A stretch of 64,000 nucleotides of DNA from Colwellia sp. 39_35_sub15_T18 (GTDB lineage: Bacteria > Pseudomonadota > Gammaproteobacteria > Enterobacterales > Alteromonadaceae), in the NCBI GenBank assembly GCA_002162675.1, contig MAAE01000037.1, positions 158,255-222,254 of the forward strand, read 5' to 3'. Below the pieces are notes generated by a model. That model searched no databases, was not told where the DNA came from, and saw only the letters and a list, made by a program, of their open reading frames with translations. Both the position numbers and the translations under genes were made by a program. This document shows, in pieces, positions 1 through 7,755 of this stretch; position 1 is the stretch's first letter, and every line of letters starts with the position of its first letter.

Positions 1-249
1 GGGGACATTCCAGAGGCTGCCGCTCGCTTTCTGCAAGAGGCTGGCAATATTCCCAAACAGCGACTCACCGCTATATTTAAAGAAGACCCAGAAGCGATTA
101 CACTAAAGCTAAACCAGAATGCTGACGGTAATGTTTTGAGTTTATATACCACATTAACAGGCACCGCATCTATGGCGCGCTCTGGCGTAGCTATTACTGA
201 TTTAGAATATGTGGTTGATACCACGCTACGGGGAATTGGTATTGAGTAG
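1..249 (+). CDS. C-terminal fragment of an unidentified protein
   Basis: Frame 1 is open from the first base of the window to a TAG at 247-249, giving 82 residues that begin GDIPEAAARF and end TTLRGIGIE. The start lies outside the window. The fragment is mixed alpha/beta-like with no cysteine, no membrane segment and no motif that I recognise, so no function is offered. The next gene is on the opposite strand and converges on it, leaving 56 bases between them, which makes this the 3' end of a plus-strand gene or operon. Codon use looks like that of neighbouring genes, which supports real coding. Confidence 0.6.
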   Translation, partial: GDIPEAAARFLQEAGNIPKQRLTAIFKEDPEAITLKLNQNADGNVLSLYTTLTGTASMARSGVAITDLEYVVDTTLRGIGIE

Positions 250-305
250 CTACTGAATAGGTACTCAATAAAGACAACGAACAGCAGGTGTTCTCTTTCA
301 TTAAC

Positions 306-1079
306 CTAGATAATAATCTTGTAAAAGTACAAGGCATTCCAGCCAACAAATAGCGCAATGGCGTAGCTCAATAAAGTGCCTAACATCATATATTCAGTCA
401 GTTTCATATCCTTATTTTTTGTTAAATCACCAAATCTAAAGATGGTTTTTGTGGCGACTAAGAAACCAATACCGGCAAATTGTCCCATAAATACAAAAGA
501 AATAGCTAAACATCGCTCAATATAACCAATCCAAGAGCCAGCAGAAACGAGACCGACATTACCCAATACTGCGGCAGTTTTTTCTTGAGAACATTTTTTA
601 TCCGTGATCAAACGGTCAGTATAGTTTTTTAACGCTAGCGAAATAATTACCGAAGCTGGCTTACACACTAAAAGGTATGAAATAGCAATGATCATATTTT
701 TTGGCGTTAACAAGGTTTTTGCAAAAATGAGCACTTGCTCCAATGTAAAGCCTGACAGATACGTCCAAACGATACTAATAATTAAAAGATGGATCATTTG
801 ATCTACTAAGAAGTATGTCAAATTCTTTTTTCGATAAGATTTCCAATAGTCTGTCACTAAGTGTGATACTGAAATAATGACAATGGCAGCTAATGCTTGA
901 AACATCGAGAAAGTAGCGATTAAAAAAACTATGCTATTGAGCAATGTATGCACCATAAAATGCATCCAAAGTCCTTTTGATTTAATGTGATTACTGTTTC
1001 GACACTCAACCCAACCAGCAGGTTGTAGATAAAAATCTCCAATAAAATGAGCGGTTAGTAAGAGTAATAATAGTTCCAT
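306..1079 (-). CDS. DUF3307 family membrane protein
   Basis: A 257-residue polytopic membrane protein. The N-terminus carries the features I associate with DUF3307: a first hydrophobic segment running into HFIGDFYLQP, then the histidine/aspartate-containing stretches HLVTDYWK and DQMIHL, which fall at membrane edges. Further hydrophobic stretches lie near residues 45-75, 95-115, 125-150 and 225-250. The molecular function of the family is not established. The gene follows satD on the same strand, with 113 bases between them that are mostly a dispersed repeat, so the two are probably co-transcribed. SatD and DUF3307 genes are, to my knowledge, commonly neighbours, suggesting a functional pair. 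The start ATG at 1077-1079 is the first in frame. Membrane topology is read by eye and approximate. Confidence 0.8.
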   Translation of the reverse strand: MELLLLLLTAHFIGDFYLQPAGWVECRNSNHIKSKGLWMHFMVHTLLNSIVFLIATFSMFQALAAIVIISVSHLVTDYWKSYRKKNLTYFLVDQMIHLLIISIVWTYLSGFTLEQVLIFAKTLLTPKNMIIAISYLLVCKPASVIISLALKNYTDRLITDKKCSQEKTAAVLGNVGLVSAGSWIGYIERCLAISFVFMGQFAGIGFLVATKTIFRFGDLTKNKDMKLTEYMMLGTLLSYAIALFVGWNALYFYKIII

Positions 1080-1099
1080 TAGTTTTCCCTTTTAATGCA

Positions 1100-1196
1100 T
1101 TTATTCAGCTTAAAAATATTTACCACAGAGATCACCGAGGTCACCAAGGGTAACAAAACCTCTGTGGAGCATCCCAGCTCGGTGGTGAACAGTTAC
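1100..1196. repeat. dispersed palindromic intergenic repeat, copy 1
   Basis: This stretch matches 20508-20616 along most of its length: a shared TTTATTCAGCT start, a shared AATATTTACCACA block, an internal CACCGAG and a shared CTCGGTGGTGAAC end. CACCGAG and CTCGGTG form the outer arms of a hairpin, and ACAGAG with CTCTGT pairs inside. It fills the space between satD and the DUF3307 gene and reaches the satD stop codon. Confidence 0.75.
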
Positions 1197-1825
1197 CTTT
1201 TGAGTAACGCAACTTTGTTGTTTATTATTTCCATATAATCCCGCACTAAGAACGCACCAATGTTACTCAGTCTATTACTAATATTTTGCCGTGTTGTGCC
1301 AGTAATATCAGCGATTTTCTTATGTTCGGCAAAGCTGCTCTCGATGTATTGGTACAATAATTCAGCTTGTGTTTTAGTCAACTTATTGAGTAAATGATTT
1401 AAAAACTGTGTTAAGAGAATAATCTCATGATTACTCGCTTGCTGCTGCCAATGTATTGATAATTCACCTCGCTGGTTATTTTCTAAGCCACGTCCTGATT
1501 GTATGAATACCGGGCCTGAAGAAGTATTTGGCCTTTTAGCGTAAATTTCATGAGCGCCATAAGCTAGCGATAATGTACATTGTATGGGTTTTGGTGAAAA
1601 TTTTGATAAATGCAACGCGAGTTTAATCAACAAAGTACTTTTAAGTGCATAAATTGGCTCAGGATACTGAATTTGAAATTCATCTCCCCTATATATTTCC
1701 CCAATGGCATTAAATTTTACATTTGCCTCATCAAGAAAACCTTTAAGACTATCTATAACGTTTGAGTATGTTTCGTTGGACATCTTTGTTGAATTAACAA
1801 GATCTCCTGTCAGTACGGCAATCAT
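1193..1825 (-). CDS. satD: SatD family protein with C-terminal helix-turn-helix
   Basis: A 210-residue soluble protein. Residues 1-13 (MIAVLTGDLVNST) and 45-54 (YRGDEFQIQY) are the SatD-type signatures, and a GRGLE motif follows near residue 112. The C-terminal third (about 160-200) contains KIADITGTTRQNISNRL, which looks like a helix-turn-helix of the sigma-region-4/MarR style. Asp8 and Asp48 sit in positions that resemble the two metal-binding aspartates of class III nucleotidyl cyclases; this is my inference, not an established property of the family. SatD was named from the Streptococcus mutans sat operon, and its biochemical role is unclear. The DUF3307 membrane protein follows in the same direction, so a soluble/membrane two-gene unit is likely. 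Start ATG at 1823-1825. Confidence 0.75.
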   Translation of the reverse strand: MIAVLTGDLVNSTKMSNETYSNVIDSLKGFLDEANVKFNAIGEIYRGDEFQIQYPEPIYALKSTLLIKLALHLSKFSPKPIQCTLSLAYGAHEIYAKRPNTSSGPVFIQSGRGLENNQRGELSIHWQQQASNHEIILLTQFLNHLLNKLTKTQAELLYQYIESSFAEHKKIADITGTTRQNISNRLSNIGAFLVRDYMEIINNKVALLKR

Positions 1826-2009
1826 TCGAATATACCTATTACAACACCATTAAAGCAACCATATATGATTGCAAAAACAAAAGCAATTGAATAAAGTTGC
1901 TTTTGAATAGGCAATAATATTCAATTGCCTATTGCTATCGTCATTTTTTGCCAATATTTGTTTCTTATGACAACATATATCCAAGATATTTTACTTAAAG
2001 GCATATTGC

Positions 2010-2759
2010 GTGATTAAACCTACTGTTTGGATTCAAGCTGGCATGGTCATTATCTATGGTGCCAGTTTTGATGCCGCTCCCCACAACCACCATGCGATAC
2101 AAGTGATATGGCCTCAACGTAATTCGCTTTGTAAATTAAATGAAAACGATATAGCAGAGCTAGTCATTATTGACTCAAAAATTGAGCATCAACTACAAAT
2201 GTCAGCCGGCTGGATATTACTTGTTGAGCCCAAAAGCAATTTAGGACAAGAGCTGTCTAATAAACTCGCGGGTCAATCACTCAAAACATTTAGTTCACCT
2301 TTTTCTACTACGATGAAAACACCAACACAAACCGAAGACTTAACGGTGCTTTTAACTCCTTTGTTTAGCACATTAAAACTCACAAACCAGTTATTACTTA
2401 TTAACAACGACACGGTAGTTGATAAACGCATTCAACAGTTATTAACTCAATTAGGTCAATGTTTACACGGTGACTGCATCAAACCATCAAATTGGCGAGC
2501 CAGTGAAGTCGCTAAGCAATTGGCCTTATCTGAAAGTCGTTTTTTGCACTTATTTAGTGAAGAACTCGGCATTGCTTGGCGACCCTATTTATTATGGCGA
2601 CGGATGATGTGCGCGATTCAAGCCATGGTAAACAACAGCTCTGCTACTGAGGCGGCTCATCTGGCAGGGTTTTCAGACAGCGCCCATTTAAGCCGCACTT
2701 TTAAAAACGCCTTTGGTATGACCATAAGGCAAGCCCGTACTCTTTTTGAAAAAAGTTAG
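2010..2759 (+). CDS. AraC family transcriptional regulator
   Basis: A 249-residue DNA-binding regulator. The C-terminal 100 residues carry the double helix-turn-helix of the AraC family: first helix pair around EVAKQLALSESRFLHLF (about 167-183), second around ATEAAHLAGFSDSAHLSRTF (about 212-231), followed by the usual FGMTIRQAR. The N-terminal part looks like a small cupin-type sensing domain (PHNHHAIQV near residue 26), with no assigned ligand. The start is GTG at 2010, chosen because AAAGG sits at a normal distance upstream and the first ATG in frame would remove conserved-looking sequence. It is followed on the same strand by a small membrane protein and a transglutaminase-fold protein, the likely targets or operon partners. 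Confidence 0.85.
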   Translation: MIKPTVWIQAGMVIIYGASFDAAPHNHHAIQVIWPQRNSLCKLNENDIAELVIIDSKIEHQLQMSAGWILLVEPKSNLGQELSNKLAGQSLKTFSSPFSTTMKTPTQTEDLTVLLTPLFSTLKLTNQLLLINNDTVVDKRIQQLLTQLGQCLHGDCIKPSNWRASEVAKQLALSESRFLHLFSEELGIAWRPYLLWRRMMCAIQAMVNNSSATEAAHLAGFSDSAHLSRTFKNAFGMTIRQARTLFEKS

Positions 2760-2798
2760 CTAGTTTATTCAAGTTATCTTTAGAGGGGTTGATTATGA

Positions 2799-2825
2799 TA
2801 TTCCTACAATCATTGAGTAGGAATA
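2799..2825 (+). promoter_or_regulatory. hairpin covering the ribosome-binding site of the next gene
   Basis: TATTCCTAC at 2799-2807 pairs perfectly with GTAGGAATA at 2817-2825 across a nine-base loop. The right arm contains the AGGA Shine-Dalgarno (2819-2822) of the small gene starting at 2830, so the folded RNA would hide it. The pairing is seen directly; a regulatory role is inferred. Confidence 0.45.
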
Positions 2826-2829
2826 ACCC

Positions 2830-3039
2830 ATGAAGCAGAAATTTAATCGTTCGATGTTAGCCATTGTCGCGCTAATAATCGTGTTAGTGACTTTAATACA
2901 TGGCAATACTGCCGAGATATCCATATTCCATGGCTTTATTTTACACCCCGTATTTTTATTATCAGGGCTTTCTTTATTGGCCGTCGTTATAAAGCAACGA
3001 AGCCATGATCAATTCAAAACAGGTGTTACCCATGACTAA
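2830..3039 (+). CDS. small two-segment membrane protein, unknown function
   Basis: A 69-residue protein with two hydrophobic stretches, about residues 9-25 (MLAIVALIIVLVTLIHG) and 36-55 (ILHPVFLLSGLSLLAVVI), joined by a short loop, and a charged tail. I recognise no family. AGGA lies seven bases before the ATG, inside a hairpin (2799-2825). It lies between an AraC regulator and a transglutaminase-like gene, all on the plus strand with short gaps, so it probably belongs to the same transcript. A TTG or GTG start elsewhere is not suggested by the sequence. Confidence 0.6.
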   Translation: MKQKFNRSMLAIVALIIVLVTLIHGNTAEISIFHGFILHPVFLLSGLSLLAVVIKQRSHDQFKTGVTHD

Positions 3040-3070
3040 ATTATCACAGGATTTTCTTTTATAAACCAAG

Positions 3071-3766
3071 ATGTTGAACTTTAAGCACCCAAAAATTCAA
3101 GCCTTAATATCACAAAGACATTGGCGAAACTTGTCACAATTTGATGCCATTGGCGCAATTTATCATTATGTACGCGATGAAATTCGTTTTGGCTATAACG
3201 CTGATGACCGCCTCTCAGCAAGCCAAGTGCTTAAAGATGGTTATGGACAATGTAATACTAAAGGTACCTTGTTAATGGCACTACTACGCGCGGTTGGCAT
3301 ATCAACACGGCTGCATGGTTTTACTATTTACAATGAATTACAGCGTGGCGCCATTCCTGATTATTTGTTTGTTGTAGCGCCGAAACGCATTATTCATAGT
3401 TGGGTAGAAATTTATCAAAATGATCGTTGGATAAATTTAGAAGGTTATATCATCGACCAAGCCTTTTTAAAGCAAGTTCAGCGCAATTTTGCTGATCAAT
3501 GTCAACAATTCTCAGGTTTTGGTATTGCCACTAAATGTCTTGCCACCCCAAATGTTGACTGGCAAGGAGAAGACACTTACATACAAAGTGACGGCATTGC
3601 CGATGATTTTGGCGTATATAGCCAACCAGATGACTTTTACGCTAGCCACGGCAGTAACTTTTCAGGCGTTAAAAAACTGCTTTTTCGTTATCTATTTCGC
3701 CATTTAATAAACTTAAACGTAAATCGTATTCGTGCTCATGGCGTTAGCCAAAATAATCAGTCATAA
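3071..3766 (+). CDS. transglutaminase-like (cysteine protease fold) protein
   Basis: A 231-residue protein with the transglutaminase core. Cys61 in GYGQCNTKG, His109 in IIHSWVEIY and the acidic residue in NLEGYIID (about 124-129) give the expected catalytic order Cys-His-acid. The segment before the cysteine, AIYHYVRDEIRFGYN, is the usual helix leading into the core. There is no signal peptide or membrane span, so it is probably cytoplasmic. Such bacterial proteins may be peptidases or amidases; the substrate cannot be read from the sequence. It is the last gene of a plus-strand group after the AraC regulator and the small membrane protein. The start codon is weakly supported, as no strong ribosome-binding site precedes 3071. 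Confidence 0.75.
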   Translation: MLNFKHPKIQALISQRHWRNLSQFDAIGAIYHYVRDEIRFGYNADDRLSASQVLKDGYGQCNTKGTLLMALLRAVGISTRLHGFTIYNELQRGAIPDYLFVVAPKRIIHSWVEIYQNDRWINLEGYIIDQAFLKQVQRNFADQCQQFSGFGIATKCLATPNVDWQGEDTYIQSDGIADDFGVYSQPDDFYASHGSNFSGVKKLLFRYLFRHLINLNVNRIRAHGVSQNNQS

Positions 3767-3961
3767 AATACATTTGAATCGCTAGTGGCCGCGAATATAG
3801 AGCTAATACAACGATAAATTGGTCATAAGTTATTTCAATTGGTATTAGTGGTCAAACAATTAAACTATGTAATAATATAGCCTCTCTTAAAAAAATTATT
3901 CATCATTCTAAGCGGCTTATTAATTTAGCCTCACCACTTTATTAAAAAAGCGAAAAAACTC

Positions 3962-5224
3962 ATGACAATACAAAAACACTTTCCCTATGTAGATAATAAT
4001 ATGTTTGCTGAAAATGTTGCCCTTAGCGATATTGCTAAGCAAGTTGGCACGCCATTTTATTGTTATTCAAATACCGCTATCAAACAAAATTATCAAGATT
4101 ATCAACAAGCTTTCTCAGATCAAGACACCTTGATTTGTTACGCTGTAAAAGCCAATGGCAACCAAGCGGTATTATCTACCCTAGCAAAATTAGGCTCAGG
4201 TGCCGATGTGGTATCAATGGGTGAAATTCTTCGTGCCCGTGCTGCGGGTATTCCTGCTGAAAAAATAGTTTATTCTGGCGTTGCTAAAACGGGTGAGGAA
4301 ATTGCATACGCACTCAATGAAGGTATTTTTCAATTCAATGTTGAGTCTGAGCCAGAAGTTGAATTAATCAGCCAAATAGCCACCAAGTTAAATAAAACTG
4401 CCGCAATATCTTTTCGTATCAACCCCGATGTTTGTGCTAACACTCATGCAAAAATATCAACAGGTAAGTCTGAGAATAAGTTTGGTGTACCTATTAGTAA
4501 AGCGCGCCTAGCTTATAAACAAGCTGCTGCGCTGCCGAATATAAAAGTACAAGGGGTTGATGTTCATATTGGCTCACAACTTACCCAACTTGCGCCATTT
4601 GAAGAAGCCTACCAGCGCATTGCTCAGCTAGTCGTTGACTTGAGAGAAGATGGTCATGATATTAGCGTGATAGATATTGGTGGTGGTTTAGGCATTACCT
4701 ACCGTGATGAAAACATTCCATCGAAACAAGCTTATGCCGCGGTTGCTAAAGCGCAATTAGGTCATTTGAACTGTAAAATAGTGATTGAACCAGGCCGCTC
4801 TTTACTGGGTAATGCTGGCATATTAGTCACCGGTGTCGTTTTTGTAAAAACAGGCGAAGAACGTCAGTTTTTGATATTAGATGCTGGTATGAATGATCTT
4901 ATTCGTCCAAGTATGTACGAGGCTTATCATGAAGTGCTAGCCGTTAAGAAAGTAAGTACCGCACTTAAAACCTACGATATTGTTGGCCCTGTTTGTGAAA
5001 CGGGTGATACCTTTGCCAAAGCTCGACAAATCAATGAATCTACATCAGGTGACTTACTTGCCATTATGAGTTGTGGTGCCTACGGGGCGGTTATGGCGTC
5101 AACCTATAATACTCGCATGTTAGCGCCGGAAGTGATGGTTAAGGGGAGTGAATTTGCCATTGTACGTCAACGCCCTACTTACGAAGCAGTAATTAACGCT
5201 GATTCAGTACCAAACTGGTTATAA
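3962..5224 (+). CDS. lysA: diaminopimelate decarboxylase
   Basis: Catalyses the last step of lysine synthesis, decarboxylation of meso-diaminopimelate to lysine, in the cytoplasm with pyridoxal phosphate. At 420 residues it has the family's normal length. Lys63 in CYAVKANGN is the Schiff-base lysine; HIGSQ at 202-206, GGGLG at 240-244 and EPGRS at 276-280 are the cofactor-binding motifs; Cys345 in CETGD and Tyr374 in GAYG complete the active site across the dimer interface. No lysine riboswitch or neighbouring dapF is visible, although in many gammaproteobacteria lysA sits next to dapF. The upstream 195 bases hold no gene. It converges on the rhodanese gene with only 26 bases between stops. 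Confidence 0.96.
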   Translation: MTIQKHFPYVDNNMFAENVALSDIAKQVGTPFYCYSNTAIKQNYQDYQQAFSDQDTLICYAVKANGNQAVLSTLAKLGSGADVVSMGEILRARAAGIPAEKIVYSGVAKTGEEIAYALNEGIFQFNVESEPEVELISQIATKLNKTAAISFRINPDVCANTHAKISTGKSENKFGVPISKARLAYKQAAALPNIKVQGVDVHIGSQLTQLAPFEEAYQRIAQLVVDLREDGHDISVIDIGGGLGITYRDENIPSKQAYAAVAKAQLGHLNCKIVIEPGRSLLGNAGILVTGVVFVKTGEERQFLILDAGMNDLIRPSMYEAYHEVLAVKKVSTALKTYDIVGPVCETGDTFAKARQINESTSGDLLAIMSCGAYGAVMASTYNTRMLAPEVMVKGSEFAIVRQRPTYEAVINADSVPNWL

Positions 5225-5250
5225 TTGTCGGCTGGGTTTAATGCGCTTAA

Positions 5251-5595
5251 CTAAAATACACAACAAACATCGTCTAACATACAAGTAATAACCCAAACAT
5301 TTTTATAACCAACACGTTGTAATTGCTCTGCTGACAAAGTGGCTCTAGCCCCGGTAGCACAGTGAATGAAAATAGCTAAATCTTCATTCGGGTGCAGTTG
5401 CAACATTTTCATTTCTAATAAACCTCGTGGCATGTTAATTGCGCCGCCTGCTGATTTTTCATTAAATTCAGCAGACTCTCGCACATCAATAACAATACCC
5501 TTGTCATGTTTACACTTCACCACTGCATCGGCCGCGGTAATAGTATTTAATGACTCTCTTGCTTTAGCAATAATTTCTGGGATAGTTTTTAACAT
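5251..5595 (-). CDS. single-domain rhodanese, probable sulfurtransferase
   Basis: A 114-residue protein made of one rhodanese domain. IVIDVRESAEF (about residues 34-44) is the entry motif and Cys79 in the active-site loop CATGAR is the residue that would carry the persulfide. It has no signal peptide or membrane helix, unlike YgaP. Extra cysteines near the C-terminus (ITCMLDDVCC) are unusual and could also bind sulfur or metal. The gene is divergent from an ArsR regulator with the cysteine pattern of persulfide sensors, and two dyad operators lie between them, so expression is likely induced by reactive sulfur species. Known for the family: thiosulfate or persulfide sulfur transfer. Inferred here: sulfide/persulfide detoxification. 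Confidence 0.85.
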   Translation of the reverse strand: MLKTIPEIIAKARESLNTITAADAVVKCKHDKGIVIDVRESAEFNEKSAGGAINMPRGLLEMKMLQLHPNEDLAIFIHCATGARATLSAEQLQRVGYKNVWVITCMLDDVCCVF

Positions 5596-5659
5596 GAGTA
5601 TTCCTTTGTATTAAGCCTAGCGCCTTCAAGCGATCACTCTCGATTAATATAAAACAAAC

Positions 5660-5675
5660 ATTAGCTTTTGCTAAT
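5660..5675. promoter_or_regulatory. dyad operator 1 in the rhodanese/ArsR intergenic region
   Basis: ATTAGCTTTTGCTAAT is a perfect 6-4-6 inverted repeat. Its centre lies 26 bases from that of the second copy, and both sit between divergent genes, as expected for the binding sites of the adjacent ArsR-family repressor. Binding is inferred. Confidence 0.6.
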
Positions 5676-5685
5676 TTAACTTTAT

Positions 5686-5701
5686 ATTAGCCTTTACTAA
5701 T
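5686..5701. promoter_or_regulatory. dyad operator 2 in the rhodanese/ArsR intergenic region
   Basis: ATTAGCCTTTACTAAT repeats the first dyad with two changes, keeping the ATTAG and CTAAT arms. It is 55 bases before the ArsR start, so the repressor probably also controls its own gene. Confidence 0.55.
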
Positions 5702-5755
5702 TTAAACTTCAATAGTAAACTTTATCAAAATTAATATTAAATATATGGGCTCAGT

Positions 5756-6061
5756 ATGGTTATGGACAAAGATAAATTAGCAGAAAATGCCCAACAGGTT
5801 GCCGCCATTTTGAAGCAACTTTCTAATCCGCATCGTTTAATGATTTTATGCTGCATCACCAATGGTGAGTTAACCGTCGGTGATTTAAACGAGCAGATTG
5901 ACTTATCACAGTCGGCCTTATCTCAACACCTAGCGAAATTAAGAGAAGGTAACATAGTCACTACTAGGCGTGAGTCACAGACTATTTACTATAAAATTTC
6001 TAATCCAAAAATCAAATACTTGCTGGAAGTATTGCAAGAGCAACTTTGTCATAACAATTAG
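5756..6061 (+). CDS. ArsR family repressor of the SqrR/BigR/YgaV persulfide-sensing type
   Basis: A 101-residue winged-helix repressor. LSNPHRLMILCCI begins the core at about residue 22, SQSALSQHLAKLRE (51-64) is the recognition helix and RRESQTIYYKI (71-81) the wing. Cys32/Cys33 and Cys98 match the two cysteine positions that form a sulfur bridge in SqrR and BigR, whereas the metal-binding sites typical of ArsR or SmtB are not apparent. It is divergent from a rhodanese gene, similar to the YgaV-YgaP association in E. coli. The predicted role is to repress the rhodanese gene and itself until persulfides modify the cysteines. The start may be Met1 (5756) or Met3 (5762). The sensing chemistry is inferred from cysteine position and neighbourhood. 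Confidence 0.85.
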   Translation: MVMDKDKLAENAQQVAAILKQLSNPHRLMILCCITNGELTVGDLNEQIDLSQSALSQHLAKLREGNIVTTRRESQTIYYKISNPKIKYLLEVLQEQLCHNN

Positions 6062-6440
6062 CCGATAACTTAAATAAGGCGATAACCCAAAGAAGTGCTA
6101 ACTCAAAAAAGATAACAACGTTATGCCAACAGCGACTAATTTTACTGCTAAGCTAATTCACCACGTTTTGGTAAGCAAAACCCCCTTTTTATAACTAGCT
6201 CTAAAAGAGCAAGGTAGAAATAAGCTAATTAGTTGAGAAAAGAGTACTTTTGGTTATAATGATAATTAACGTAATTTATAACACTCGTTAGCTATTCATC
6301 TCTATATTCATGACTTCTTACTTAGAGAGAACTATTATTTCGTCGTTTTTTTAGACGAAGTCGTGTCCATCAATATTGAATAGAGACAGTAATAGCCAGT
6401 GCTATAAGTAAAGTCATCAATAATCTAGGGTATTTATTAT
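6062..6440. other. 379-base intergenic region before the chemoreceptor
   Basis: No credible ORF. It holds a sigma-70-like promoter at 6233-6260 and a weak six-base hairpin (TTCGTC at 6339-6344 with GACGAA at 6354-6359) in the predicted leader. Confidence 0.5.
6233..6260 (+). promoter_or_regulatory. candidate sigma-70 promoter for the chemoreceptor gene
   Basis: TTGAGA at 6233-6238 and TATAAT at 6255-6260 are separated by 16 bases. Transcription from here would give a leader of roughly 170 bases before the ATG at 6441. Predicted from sequence only. Confidence 0.4.
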
Positions 6441-7541
6441 ATGTTTGGTTTTGTCAAAAAAGAACAACTCACCACGCTAGAAAAAGAGAACCAACAACTA
6501 AAACAACAAGTTTTAGCACTTGAAGCTGAAGTTGCTAATGCCAACGATGAAAGTCAGCAGTTAGCACAAGATATGTCAGACAATACCAACCGTTATCGCC
6601 ATCAAGAAGAAATCAACAGCTTATGGCTTGGTTCAGCAGAGCTAGTTAACAACATACGTGAAGGCCTTGCTGCCTCGTCTAGCGACTTAATAACCCACCG
6701 CGATGATTTCCAATCTTCCCAAACACTATTCGATAATATCCTTTCAATGTTAGCCTCAACAATAACGGCTACCTCAAAAATTAGTAGTGATAGTCAAAAC
6801 GCTTCTACCTCGGTAGATAATTTAAAATCGGCCACTGCCGGTATCAATGACTTTGTAAACATTATCAAAGGCATTTCAGATCAAACTAACTTATTAGCAT
6901 TAAATGCCGCCATTGAAGCGGCTCGTGCAGGTGAACAAGGACGAGGCTTTGCGGTAGTTGCTGATGAAGTAAGAACCTTAGCACAACGCTCTGCTGAAGC
7001 ATCAAATGAGATTTCAAACTTAATTGAACAAGTTAACCAGCAAATGGAGCAAGTTATTGCTGGTATTGCTCATGTTGGTGAAAAAAGTAGCGACATCAGC
7101 GATAGTACTGCCACCATTGAAAATACCGCTAATGATATTGTTTCGGTCTCGAAAAAAATGTATTCAGTGATTAGTCATTCAACGGCCGATGCCTTTTTAC
7201 AAACAGTAAAAATGGATCATGTGGTATGGAAAATGGATGTCTATCAAGTCATGTTAGGCATGTCTGATAAAAATATTGACGATTTTGCTGATCATACTAT
7301 GTGTAGGCTAGGACAGTGGTACTCTCAAGGTGAGGGTGCTGAAAAATACTCTGCATATAATGCCTTTAAACGCCTTGATGCGCCACATGCACAAGTACAT
7401 ACTTATGGTATAAAGGCTCTAAAGGCCATGAAAAATGACGACATGGCACAAGCCGTGAAAGATTTATCGGTGATGGAAAGTGCCAGCGTTGAAGTGGTAA
7501 ATTTATTAACCACATTGTCCGATGAAATAGCTCAAGATTAA
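6441..7541 (+). CDS. soluble methyl-accepting chemotaxis protein with C-terminal CZB domain
   Basis: A 366-residue cytoplasmic chemoreceptor with no membrane segment. Residues 8-60 form a coiled coil, 100-245 the signalling hairpin with the conserved tip [20 protein letters not shown] (155-174), and 255-330 a CZB zinc-binding domain with His260, Cys288, His316 and His320 in the expected order. CZB receptors such as Helicobacter TlpD sense oxidants, especially hypochlorous acid, through the zinc-bound cysteine; the same role is plausible here but inferred. The signalling part is shorter than in membrane receptors. It stands alone, with no che genes in the window, so it must signal to a chemotaxis array encoded elsewhere. 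Confidence 0.9.
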   Translation: MFGFVKKEQLTTLEKENQQLKQQVLALEAEVANANDESQQLAQDMSDNTNRYRHQEEINSLWLGSAELVNNIREGLAASSSDLITHRDDFQSSQTLFDNILSMLASTITATSKISSDSQNASTSVDNLKSATAGINDFVNIIKGISDQTNLLALNAAIEAARAGEQGRGFAVVADEVRTLAQRSAEASNEISNLIEQVNQQMEQVIAGIAHVGEKSSDISDSTATIENTANDIVSVSKKMYSVISHSTADAFLQTVKMDHVVWKMDVYQVMLGMSDKNIDDFADHTMCRLGQWYSQGEGAEKYSAYNAFKRLDAPHAQVHTYGIKALKAMKNDDMAQAVKDLSVMESASVEVVNLLTTLSDEIAQD

Positions 7542-7755
7542 TATTTGTTCAGTATCTTTTGCCAGTCAAGATCATAATCAAGGTTATCTATAATAGGTGA
7601 AATTTCCTTATAGCTAGCCTTGTTTTGCTTTTTCTCTCTTAGTAGACAAAAAATAGCCTGTTCATGCTAATTCAAATGAGTCTATTATCTTGCTAAGCAC
7701 ACGTTAGTTACCTAAAATACTCAATAATCTACATTACTCATATTTCAGGCTTGTT

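Noticed and set aside
3767..3961. Possible lysine riboswitch before lysA
   Set aside because: No multi-stem junction or conserved lysine-aptamer core can be recognised in the 195 bases.
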